Notes under the pieces: generated by a model
What the model saw: only the letters and a program-made list of their open reading frames with translations
What the model was told of the DNA's origin: nothing
Database searches by the model: none
NCBI RefSeq assembly: GCF_963678975.1
Contig: NC_089274.1
Location: 4,638,001-4,702,000 of the forward strand
Source: Dysidea avara
Taxonomy: Eukaryota; Porifera; Demospongiae; Dictyoceratida; Dysideidae
Reading direction: 5' to 3'
DNA length: 64,000 nucleotides
Made by a program: the position numbers and the translations under genes
In this document: positions 37,501 through 43,688 of the stretch, piece by piece
How positions within the stretch are numbered: the first letter of the stretch is position 1
Layout of the letters: the number at the start of each line of letters is the position of its first letter

Positions 37501-39188
37501 GTCTTTAAGAGGTGGCCACTAAACAAGGGTTTCACTCTAGGGCACGTTTATATGACGATTTTACCATTTCTGTTTTCCATTTCTGCTTCTGGTTTCCATT
37601 TCTACCGTTTCCAATTGCCTGAAGTGAAGTGAGTCCTCAGGACACAAGTAAGTGTGACAAGGAGTACTACTGTACTAGGGTTAATGGTAGTCACCCACCC
37701 CTCCCACTTAGTCCAGAGTTTGGAACTTTTCTGATGAAAAAACAAAAATCACCAGTTGTGTTTGATGGTTAATCAGCATAAGCCATTCCTGAGCCATTCC
37801 AACAGTGGTAACTATTGCATAGTCTATATAGATGATTTGCCTTGATCATATAGCCGTAACCTTTCTGTACACATTGTTGGTCAAATATATATGTGGTAGT
37901 GACAAACATTTCGGTTAACTTAGTAATGGCTGAATTCCTGGTGGCTACCGGCCAAATCACTGAATCACGTCATATTGACCTAGCCATACACAGAACTACT
38001 TAGTAGCCACACATCTACATACCCGCTATGAAATATAGGAACTCAACTGTGTTGTTCAAGATTACATAATACTAATCACAGTGTGAAGTTATTATATTAC
38101 AAATCTAAACTTAAAAACCAGCCCAAACAAACAACGGGATTCTAACTAACTGTCTACAGCACTTTACGCTAGAGCTCTACTTTACACTCCATAGAGCTAT
38201 TCTGTAACTATAATTTGCTTATGGTGTGATCCATTCCACAATTGGATTCTTCATGATTTGTCCCATTTCCAGTGTTACACACTGTTGGGTTGAGGTGATG
38301 TTTAACAATGGAAAGCCAAACCTGTAGCCTTGACTGCTATCGAGTTATGCTTGATTAAAGGCATCAGTCAGTCAATCAGTCATCAGAAAATTCCACTGAA
38401 TAAAAATCTTGTAGCAACCTATTGGAAGCATTTTGGGTTGCACTGAAGACACTTTTGGGCTTGGTTATACCTAACCAATACTGACAAGGCATCGTGAAGC
38501 AATTGTGAAGCTGGTTTAAAAACCAAACAATCGTCATCCCTAATATACAGTACTACTGTAATATTGCAAGGTTCCAAGCTACGGGATATGCATCATGTCA
38601 AGCAAAGGACCTTGTGATTTCATTACATCACGGGACATAAAACGACTGAAAATAATATTGCCATTTGTGCTACTGCTTAGAATGGCAAAAATTTCAAGAT
38701 GTAGCTAATCACTTATTAATTTTACTAGACACTAATTTTATAATATTTCTGTACATTAATTAGTTAACACTTATATGGTATGGATAATTAACAACTAAAA
38801 TATTATTTTGATCGAGATTTTGATCAACATTACAACGGTACGTGCCGAAGAAACGGAAACACTACTTACCTCCAAGTCTCAATAACAACAATAGCACATC
38901 ATATCGTTTGTCCCTGGCCTCCACATGAAGAACAGTAAAACACTTCGAGTTATCCGCTAGCGGCTTGTTGACGAACCAATACAGCACTTCTCTGTCAAAA
39001 TTCGTCGAGAAGAAGTCAGCAACGTGGTCAGTTCCACGCTGGCTTAGCACAAAATCAATCCATTGTTCTTCAGACATCAAATTAGCAGGTGCTGTATCAC
39101 TCATCCGCGTACGTAAACTGTCCGCTCCAGTATGGCAACATTGCTGCCGCAGAGCTTGTGCTACGTGACTCAGAACTGACTGAGTCAT
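565..39188 (-). CDS. LRRK-type ROCO kinase (ANK-LRR-ROC-COR-kinase-WD40), 20 coding exons
   Basis: A large multidomain GTPase/serine-threonine kinase of the LRRK family, probably cytosolic. Coding exons, in transcript order: 39188-38870, 27268-27237, 27129-26985, 26931-26902, 26848-26719, 26669-24438, 15288-15072, 15015-14893, 14253-14007, 12368-12212, 12159-12089, 11973-11863, 10701-9233, 9184-9065, 9008-8712, 5829-5569, 5514-5332, 5048-4593, 4544-3956, 1031-565. The total is 7,656 nt, or 2,551 codons plus stop, and all phases agree. Approximate residues: ankyrin repeats 80-480, LRRs 515-945, ROC 963-1160, COR 1165-1760, kinase 1785-2075, WD40-like 2200-2551. The DYG motif and the ankyrin N-terminus fit the LRRK1/LRRK2 group; DYGIS resembles LRRK1 more. 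The donor of the exon ending at 5332 is weak. The 5' UTR and promoter are not resolved. Inference: one gene with an 11.6-kb first intron, supported by an exact ankyrin-repeat join across it. Confidence 0.87.
1440..2075. repeat. dispersed repeat, copy related to 22,255-23,389
   Basis: Shares ATGCCTTCAGACAAG, GGCTATGGGTTTGATT and the end block GTGGGTTCACCAGT with the 22.3-kb element, in the opposite orientation. It lies downstream of the last intron-exon junction of the LRRK-like gene, inside intron 19. Confidence 0.5.
3002..3644. mobile_element. non-autonomous inverted-repeat element (MITE) in LRRK-like intron 19
   Basis: The left end reads TGACTGAATTTTGGAAAACC and continues with GTCGATATACGCACAA. 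The right end is its imperfect inverted copy, with the block GTGCGGATATCGACGG on the plus strand. Short open frames between the ends have no recognisable protein. Confidence 0.6.
4593..9184 (-). CDS. LRRK-like gene, exons 14-18: kinase domain and linker
   Basis: Exons 9184-9065, 9008-8712, 5829-5569, 5514-5332 and 5048-4593. Kinase motifs in order: glycine loop GRGGSAFV; VAVKVM with the lysine at residue 1808; catalytic loop YFDLKSDN (residues 1915-1922), where HRD would be expected; ITDYGIS, with DYG in place of DFG as in human LRRKs; GTPGYIAPEVL; IDVFSYGM; CWDHDPKKRP. The base and metal-binding aspartates are present, but the HRD arginine is phenylalanine. The donor after SEER at 5332 (AGA|GTGCAA) is weak and was chosen because it restores phase and sense. 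About 120 residues of linker follow the kinase. Confidence 0.83.
6540..6830 (+). repeat. dispersed repeat, direct copy at 58,045-58,330
   Basis: Shared blocks include GGAACAGGGATAAC, TTGCACACTTTTTGATGGTC, TAGAGTGGCA, CAGACTTGGAGAT and GATTGCTTCAACTGTCAAC-like sequence at matching spacing. It is non-coding, of unknown class, and adjoins a copy of the 22.3-kb family (6,840-7,135). A G-tract lies at about 7,145-7,163. Confidence 0.55.
7439..7834. mobile_element. foldback MITE in LRRK-like intron 15
   Basis: The two halves are inverted copies over nearly the whole 396 bp, with ends ATGGACCTTATCCGCAATGA and its complement. The arms contain a shared stretch of type ATATCKNRCTCTAACC. No coding potential. 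Confidence 0.65.
7900..8560 (+). repeat. degenerate SINE-like repeat
   Basis: It shares the opening AAATTAAGTGAGGT and the following GATAGCAG with a better-preserved copy at 23,640. The downstream part is similarly arranged, ending in a block about leading T-rich and weakly matching sequence. The tRNA-like promoter boxes are decayed here. A C-tract lies at about 8,323-8,334. Confidence 0.4.
9233..12368 (-). CDS. LRRK-like gene, exons 10-13: COR dimerisation domain
   Basis: Exons 12368-12212, 12159-12089, 11973-11863 and 10701-9233. Recognisable COR segments are VPESYLELEQDIL, GTLLYYFDHWEKQIF followed by IDIQWLCNAI, and KGIIPENLFFQ followed by LELLTVYDIVMKLG and YFIPALLP. Exon 13 is unusually long (489 codons) because of an inserted tandem repeat at about residues 1376-1467 and other variable sequence. 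In known LRRK proteins, COR mediates dimerisation and couples ROC to the kinase. Confidence 0.85.
10115..10395 (-). repeat. 69-bp coding minisatellite in the COR-domain exon
   Basis: Four tandem copies of a 69-bp unit, in frame with the LRRK-like exon 13 and encoding a 23-residue repeat with core VSKGGQYMNGRVNSI. The two N-terminal copies are almost identical and the later two diverge. The unit length is a multiple of three, so copy changes keep the frame. The antisense open frames over this block are shadows of the repeat. Confidence 0.85.
11629..11727. repeat. stem-loop palindrome
   Basis: About 99 bp forming an imperfect hairpin. TTATACTACGGCTGC at the left pairs with GCAGCTGTAGTATAA at the right, and inner blocks around GCTGACATATACACC also pair. 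It lies in intron 12 of the LRRK-like gene and is probably a small MITE remnant. Confidence 0.5.
12520..13165. repeat. dispersed repeat family, copy 1 (others at 35.5 and 55.0 kb)
   Basis: Shares blocks such as CTCAAATTCCATTTT and a region on conserved spacing around CATAACTCA and ATTTCAATACG with 35,510-36,130, and more weakly with 55,010-55,420. Open frames within it are not conserved as protein. The element class is not recognised. Confidence 0.5.
13269..13980. mobile_element. foldback element with ~200-bp arms
   Basis: The left arm (about 13,269-13,470) and right arm (about 13,790-13,980) are inverted copies. They include CCTTATCC near each end, GAATGCTATACTT paired with AAGTATAGCATTC, and CTCCTATTGG-like blocks. 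The right end lies only about 26 bp beyond the donor of the ROC exon at 14007. It sits in intron 9 of the LRRK-like gene. Confidence 0.65.
14007..15288 (-). CDS. LRRK-like gene, exons 7-9: ROC GTPase domain
   Basis: Exons 15288-15072, 15015-14893 and 14253-14007 encode the Ras-of-complex GTPase. The P-loop is GHAKTGKST (GxxxxGKS/T). The switch II region reads WDFDNQ where the family usually has WDFxGQ or WDFAGR, so the glycine is replaced. The G4-like motif is GTHLDQ. These are followed by the helices that lead into COR. The protein presumably binds GTP; whether it hydrolyses it with an altered G3 motif cannot be told from sequence. Confidence 0.87.
15495..15915. mobile_element. hAT-type MITE with perfect 8-bp target duplication
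   Basis: A 421-bp element with ends TAGTGGTGTG and CACACCACTA, flanked by TTGGCAAC at 15,487-15,494 and again at 15,916-15,923. The interior is rich in ATCGATA-type palindromes. It is inserted just upstream of the ROC exons, inside intron 6 of the LRRK-like gene. Confidence 0.85.
17035..17520. repeat. dispersed repeat, copy related to 22,255-23,389
   Basis: Contains GGGACCACAAAGGTGTGG, TGATGCCTTCAGACAAG and a following block that match the 22.3-kb element inverted. It directly precedes the target duplication of the nested MITE/hAT composite. Confidence 0.55.
17803..20643 (+). pseudogene. hAT transposase (ZMYM/DUF4371 type), broken reading frame
   Basis: A short first exon-like frame at 17,803-17,918 ends in a basic segment with SFFKKQKES, typical of the N-terminus of this transposase group. 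The main frame runs over 18,268-18,567, 18,536-19,300, 19,285-19,959 and 20,038-20,643. Visible features are a zinc-finger-like N-terminal part (FRYAWLEENPWLVYSE), the DUF4371-like core (PYYSILADEVT, GQGYDGANNMS, HCLNLVI) and the C-terminal hAT dimerisation region (CECERSASELRRLNNF). Frameshifts near 18,535 and 19,275 and an in-frame TGA at 19,957-19,959 mean it is probably inactive. No repaired protein is given. Confidence 0.8.
20956..21507. mobile_element. hAT-type MITE nested inside the hAT transposon
   Basis: A 552-bp element with ends TAGTGTTGCACCGATA and TATCGGTGCAACACTA, flanked by a perfect 8-bp duplication CTAATGTA at 20,948-20,955 and 21,508-21,515. The interior has repeated CCGATA and AACCGAT blocks and no coding sequence. 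Confidence 0.88.
21942..22231. mobile_element. palindromic foldback MITE
   Basis: About 290 bp. The left half contains ACTAGAATAGGGAC and AAGTGTTATATCCCT; the right half is the inverted copy with the same blocks, and the ends are CAAGTACA and TGTACTTG. A related fragment lies at 23,404-23,510, so the copies flank the 22.3-23.4 kb element. Confidence 0.65.
22255..23389. mobile_element. 1.1-kb inverted-repeat element, fullest copy of a dispersed family
   Basis: The ends are near-identical inverted copies containing ATTATGACTGGTGAACCCA. The interior has the family block GCATCAGTCAGTTACTCAG and others. The same interior or ends recur at about 1,440-2,075, 6,840-7,135, 17,035-17,520, 38,240-38,560 and 58,600-59,055 with 60,500-60,690. 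It has no coding sequence and looks non-autonomous. Confidence 0.65.
23640..24140 (+). repeat. tRNA-derived SINE-like repeat
   Basis: It carries GTTCAGTGGTTAAGGATG (A-box-like) at about 23,683 and GGTTCGAA (B-box) at 23,725-23,732, about 40 bp apart, as in a tRNA-type internal polymerase III promoter. The arms around the boxes do not fold into a cloverleaf and a long unrelated tail follows, so it is a SINE rather than a tRNA gene. A decayed relative lies at 7,900. Confidence 0.55.
24438..27268 (-). CDS. LRRK-like gene, exons 2-6: ankyrin repeats and LRRs
   Basis: Five exons (27268-27237, 27129-26985, 26931-26902, 26848-26719, 26669-24438) separated by small introns, three of 49-53 bp and one of 107 bp. 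Ankyrin signatures include TPVHFAAIHTSP, SPLDYVTASS, ETPLHAACEGNHYDIV, WYPIHTACAFGAS, SPLYIAVTCGNL and LSPLAVACALGRTEIATALL. From about residue 515 the sequence becomes leucine-rich repeats of the LxxLxLSxNxLxxLP type (for example LKRLNVSFNNLNALP and LEILDIDHNAIHTLP). A short TSCPP repeat interrupts the LRRs near 24,790-24,865. The last exon ends in phase 2, which fits the ROC exon at 15288. Confidence 0.88.
28319..31030 (+). mobile_element. second hAT-superfamily transposon, decayed
   Basis: Inverted ends are CAGTGTGCAAAATAAC at the left and the matching GTTATTTCGCACACTG at the right. TATGT flanks both sides, suggesting a 5-bp target duplication. It is 2.7 kb long and lies in intron 1 of the LRRK-like gene, on the opposite strand. 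Confidence 0.78.
28542..30705 (+). pseudogene. hAT transposase (BED/ZNF862-like), with stops and a frameshift
   Basis: The N-terminal part has a BED/TTF-like zinc finger, with CSICG and, about 40 residues later, HASTEMH. The core has IQVDSSTDCG, LGCDGTSANIG and WCLAHRLELSI. The C-terminal hAT region has LPLSNGHLERVFSQLK. Two in-frame TAG codons (29,217-29,219 and near 29,360) and a frameshift in the A-run near 30,396 break the frame. The terminal acidic tail (SSEESGSESGDD) continues in the shifted frame. It is probably inactive. Confidence 0.8.
31152..31277. repeat. short palindromic element
   Basis: CAGGCACAATGTGGAGTCTA at the left is matched by the inverted TAGACTCTTCATTGTGCCTG at the right, with GGGTTTAT and its complement in the loop. 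The flanks also repeat GGCGTGGAGTATA-like sequence at 31,085 and 31,300, so a larger element may surround it. Confidence 0.5.
31898..32498. mobile_element. foldback MITE, ~600 bp
   Basis: Ends are AATAGACACAATCCAAAAC and the inverted GTTTTGGATTGTGTCTATT, and the inner arms pair around GCCATTTTGAATGGGGCC. It lies in intron 1 of the LRRK-like gene, just downstream of the second hAT element. Confidence 0.65.
32652..32800. mobile_element. small MITE, 149 bp
   Basis: Inverted ends TAGGTCCTGTGGAAGCG and CGCTTCCACAGGACCTA (the inner few bases differ). No coding sequence. Confidence 0.6.
34318..35289 (+). CDS. cysteine-rich fibrinogen-like secreted protein, 3' exon, frame broken
   Basis: An exon follows an acceptor at ...ATTGTAG|CG (34,317/34,318) and encodes about 320 residues. 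Two modules read CxEIYDMNPKSRERSGYYWI and CEDIYINNPETGDRSGYYRI with YCDM, like the start of fibrinogen C-terminal domains. A cysteine-rich domain follows (CPSGWRTG, CRIVSDNGMTC, RICGIARGYQKG, GYYVDGLSITY, HNCPCAVG, NYYCESG). The first frame stops at 35,108. The family's usual end (YYFNDPLWDRSGC, NQPWFYREL, LVDQLxLYVQ-like) continues one frame over, to TAA at 35,287-35,289, so a one-base shift lies between about 35,050 and 35,095. No upstream signal-peptide exon was found. It is nested in intron 1 of the LRRK-like gene on the other strand. It could be a live gene with a sequence error, or a pseudogene. Confidence 0.65.
35510..36130. repeat. dispersed repeat family, copy 2
   Basis: Related to 12,520-13,165 in the same orientation, with matching blocks around CTCAAATTCCATTTT, AATTGATCATAACTCA and CCCAGTGTATTTCAATAC. 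Upstream, a block resembling the end of the 22.3-kb element (ATTATGACTAGTGAAGCC) abuts it at 35,473. Confidence 0.5.
36788..37627. mobile_element. inverted-repeat element with internal GTGGTCTTT subrepeats
   Basis: AATTGGAAACAGTAGAAATG at the left is matched by the inverted CATTTCTACCGTTTCCAATT at the right. Between them are many degenerate copies of GGTGGTCTTTATAAAGAGG-type units, in both orientations. Non-coding. Confidence 0.6.
38870..39188 (-). CDS. LRRK-like gene, first coding exon
   Basis: It encodes about 106 residues starting at MTQSVLSHVAQAL and ending in LHVEARDKRYDVLLLLLRLG, the first half of an ankyrin repeat. The donor is GGAG|GTAAGT, phase 1. Its codon completes with the exon at 27268-27237 to give RLGASPNVTDTDLQ, followed by TPVHFAAIHTSP in the next exon: a normal ankyrin turn and helix. 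That continuity places this distant exon in the LRRK gene. The first ~70 residues match nothing I recognise. Any upstream non-coding exon is unknown. Confidence 0.8.
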
Positions 39189-42100
39189 CTCAATTTTTAC
39201 TCTTGCTCAACAAACAGAGGAAATTTCACAATAATGTCACCTCATAATTGGAGGTTGATACTAATAAGGCAGCAGGTCGCCTACGCTCTGCAGAGCATAG
39301 ATTAACCATAGATAACGGGGTACATGAGAAATGTTCAAGCATGCATGACGATGGATTATATAGGCAGTTTTGAAGTGCACGTGATTCGTCACAATTCAAT
39401 ACGATATGCGGACGCATGACAAAGCAAGATCATGCGAGAGATCATGAAGATTGAATTGGAAGACAGTTTTGTCACTTCATGTCAAATAGCTAGGGATGGT
39501 GATTATGATTATAGACTGTGCCGACTGATTTTGATTGATTTTTATTTTAGCTCAAATATTCAGCATAGCCGGCGTTCTTCCATACTAGAGTGTAGCTACA
39601 TAGAACAAATACAGAAACGTATAAATACACAAGTACAACACAAGCACACAGATAAAAGAACTATTTGTACACAACACAAATATACCACACAAAAATTACA
39701 CATCATTAGCTACTGCACAACACTGTAAAATTATACACTCAGTCAGAAGAAGGCAAAAGTGGCAACTTCATCAGGCAGATCATTCCACCAGAGTGCGCCA
39801 GCTGGCATAGCTGATAACTGACCACTAGGTAATTACAAGTAAATCAAAAACATTCACATATTATACATGCATAGCTAGCTACATAAAATTGTCTATCGTT
39901 TGATGACAAGGTCAGTACAATCTCTGTGAATTGCTCTTCAAGAATATAGTCAGGTAAGGTGTTCCATTCTCTTAAAGTATTAGGAAAGAAAAACTTTTGT
40001 CCACCCCATTCTTGTTTTGTAAACATTATTAATTTGCATAAGGCTAGGCAAACTTGATTAATCGTTTCCTGCTTGTCCCTACTTGCATCCTTTTTACCCC
40101 ACCGCCTCGAATTTCATTATTGTTGCTATCAATCATGTGCTCATGTATTTTGATGCTAAGAGGGCTGGATATCATTTTACAACATAGAAAATGTCACTTG
40201 CACCTCAGAAACGGTGGTAAAATAGTTCGTAAAAGGCTTTAGCTAACCTTTATAGTAGCAGACACGCAACTTGATTTGGAGTATTTTCTTTAATAATGAA
40301 TGATGAAAAATGACCTCCCGCCCACATGAAAATACGAATTTTTGAGAATCAAGTCTAAAGGATAATATTCAAAGAACAGTAATAACAGTGCTAATTATAG
40401 TAATGACCTTTTAGTAGATAACAATTATACCTAAACTCTCTGCAGTAATGCCACTAATATAAATATACTTGTAAGGAAATGTGTCAACCATTTCCTTATA
40501 ACTTTCAGTTTTCATTTCCCACCTGCAAAGCTAACAACTTTCCTTGTTCTACCAGCACGCATGTCTATATGTGGAGAACAATTAGCTAGTTAACTTGCAA
40601 TCTGTGTGCATGCAAATATGCATGTGTGTACGCTTGTGTTCTGTCTTCTTTTGCATATGCTACTACTATCTGTATAGTGTAGCTATATATAGTAGTAGTG
40701 GAGTAGCTATATATAGCAGACAACGAATTGAGGGAAGTAGTAGTAACAATCAACGTGGTATATATGCCACAGAGTAATCAAGCTTGTCTGGCCTAAAGGA
40801 TGATATTCAAAGTATAGTAACTACAGTGCTGAATGTAGTATTAGTAGATATTGAACTAAAAGGTTTAGCTAGCTTACACAGTATACAGAAAAGGTTGTAG
40901 TTATAGCTATTTGGTTTATAGAACCCAAAATTGACCTTATATAGAGTAGGTGCTGGTATTAAGGGTCAGGGGGTATTGTGGGTCATATAGCTTAAGATAA
41001 ATTAAATAGGCTGAATCATGCAGATTTGAGATGAAAGGGATTAGATCAGCATAACAAGCTAACCACAAATCCAATTAAGAGGTTACACAGGACTTTAAAC
41101 TATGTCACTATAAAAATACCGATTCAGATTAGCTACCTGTACCCCTAATCATGCAGTAAGCAGGACAAAGACATGAAGCATACGTATTAAGGTAACTAAG
41201 GTGTTTTGACAGTCTTTAGAGTTTCTGCAAATGTTTCCATAAAGTTTACCATAATTCGACATGAAATGATGACCTTATGAACATGATGACTCATAATAAA
41301 TACCCCCATATGACTCATAATACATACACTTACATGGCTTCAGTGAAAAGATCAAATGCCCAATATATGGTAGGTAAATTTTTTGAAATTTTAGGATAAT
41401 GTAACGTATGGTTACACCTTTCCCTACAAGTAGTATATAAAATATTGAGGTCACTGTATCAGGTGATAGCAGTGTTTGGAACTTAAGTGACTCATAATTA
41501 CCACACCCACTCTATATACCAGTAGCTATTTTTTTGGTTTAGTTCTTTAGTATCTTAAAACTAGAGCAGCATTATATGAAACTATATTTATGCATTCTGC
41601 TTAGAGCTAGAAAGTGCTTTCATTAAAAGTAGCCATTGTTGTAGCTATAGCTAGTTTATACTGTTTACTGACATACTGTGGACTTCTAGATCTGTGCATG
41701 GCTAAAGACAGCTGTGTATAGTATGTATGTGTGTACGCTTGTGTTCTGTCTCTATGCATACTACTATACTATCTGAGTGTAGCTATATATAATAGTAGTG
41801 GAGTAGCTATATATAGCAGACAATGGCTTGAGAGTAGTAGTAACAATCAACGTGGTATATGCCACAGTGATCATCTGTGCACACTGGAAGATTGCAAGTT
41901 ATATAATTAACTAGCTAATTGTGTTCTCCATATATGGACATGCATGCTGGTAGAACAAGGAAAGTTGTTAGCTGGGAAATAAAAAGTGAAAGTTATAAGT
42001 TACAAGGAAATGGTTGACACATTTCCTTACAAGTGTTAGTGGCATTTCTGCAGAGAGTTTAGGTGTAATTGTTTTGTAAAACAACGGAACTGTGAAAAAG

Positions 42101-43688
42101 GATGCGACCTACAAAAACAACTTGAGGGATTTTAATGTTGTGATTTCTAGAATATCACTGTTATCAGTATAAGGTATAGAGACTGAAGGGAGTGAAAAGT
42201 GGACTCAGTGGTTATGAAAAGTGTGGAGGTCACAAATTTCTACATATGTGACAGTATCTTGCCTATCATTATAACCACTCCATGACTGCATTGCTCTGTT
42301 TTGGTTTATCGTTTACCCATGCATAAAAAGTTTACCTTGTAGGTGTGAAAATAAACCAAATCTGAAATATAGTATAGTTATACTTGGTCGTGCACAAAAC
42401 AATTGGGATATTGAGATTAAAAGCAGAAAGGCATTTTTTCTTGTAAGTTAAGGACTCCACCAGCCATAAGCAACGAAAGTTCTATGTTTTTCATGGTTTC
42501 AAAGCAAACCACAAAAGTTTCATTTTACTGTGTTAACTTGATTTGATTGCTATACTGCAAAAGTTATAGCCTCAACTACAAAACTTCCCCAGTGAAACTT
42601 CCGGTATAATTAGGTAAATGTGTCGGATACACCCATATTATTGATGTTCTAAAGTCCAGTCACAAAAAACATTGCAGTACATTCACTCTTCTATAGGCCC
42701 ACAAATTATTGGTCTTTCACACTTTACAATTTAAACATTTTTGTCTGAAAGGCAAATTTTTGAGCCATCATTGATAATCCAATTAGATTGCATTCTCCTG
42801 CAAAGAACTCACTGTTGTGGAATTTAGATCAGTTTCATAATTGTTGCATCTAATAATTTTCAGGCAGATTAATTCATTTTACAGTGACTGTTTTATTAGA
42901 GTATTTAACTGCTATATATACAGTAAGCTTCCTATTACCCTAATAGAAGTCATCTCAAACACACTAGCTAGCTGGTGCTGAACTTCAGTGGTGACTCTTA
43001 TAACAGCAGTTTATAATCCTTATCACACTTCTGAAAATGATCATGACATTATTTTGTACTAGGGCAGAAACTATCACGGTTTTTACTAGAGACTCACTAG
43101 AATTAACAATTCGAGTGCTTACAAATACTAGAAGTTTTAGTTACATCTACCTGGGGGGTATATGACATGTTTTATATCGGATCTTGAAGTTTACAACTTA
43201 GTAACAGTGATATGCACACCACTGATGCTACAGTTCCTAACAAGTAATGTTCATCAAATTATACCAATCAATTTTTCACCCTTCATAATGTGATAAATAT
43301 ATCAGGTGAGCTGGGTCATGTGATCTAAACAAGTACCGATACACTGTACTGAAATCCTGTTTGTTTCACATAAAACTCCTGCTGCTTTTAGTACTTACAA
43401 AACAAACAACTGTCATCACACATCTAATGGACCACCTACTGATTACTTTCACTGCCTTTTGGTGACACACTGATATGTATTCCATGTCATTCAGTACAAT
43501 CACATTTGTATTTTGCCACCACTATTGACCAGCCAGCAACAAATTTAGCCGTATTATAACTCATGATTGTATACAGTAGCAGATTAAAATTTATGTGATA
43601 AAGTGCAGTACATTTGCCAGTGCAGACATACAAAAATACTTTTACAAAGCATACAAAAGGCAGTGCAAGCAATGGTGCAAAAATTTAG
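39189..43688. other. gene-less interval between the LRRK-like 5' end and the kinase 3' end
   Basis: No coding exon that I can support. It should contain the LRRK-like promoter near 39.2-39.5 kb, but I see no convincing core motif. The main structure is the foldback at 40,431-42,071. The rest is AT-rich with short open frames that lack conserved features. Confidence 0.5.
40431..42071. mobile_element. 1.6-kb composite foldback with both inverted and direct terminal repeats
   Basis: The outer ~175-190 bp (40,431-40,605 and 41,880-42,071) are inverted copies; for example CCTAAACTCTCTGCAG pairs with CTGCAGAGAGTTTAGG. Just inside, 40,623-40,770 and 41,728-41,872 are direct copies (TGTGTACGCTTGTGTTCTGT, then GTAGCTATATATA, then CAATCAACGTGGTATAT). 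No coding sequence was found between them. Confidence 0.65.
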
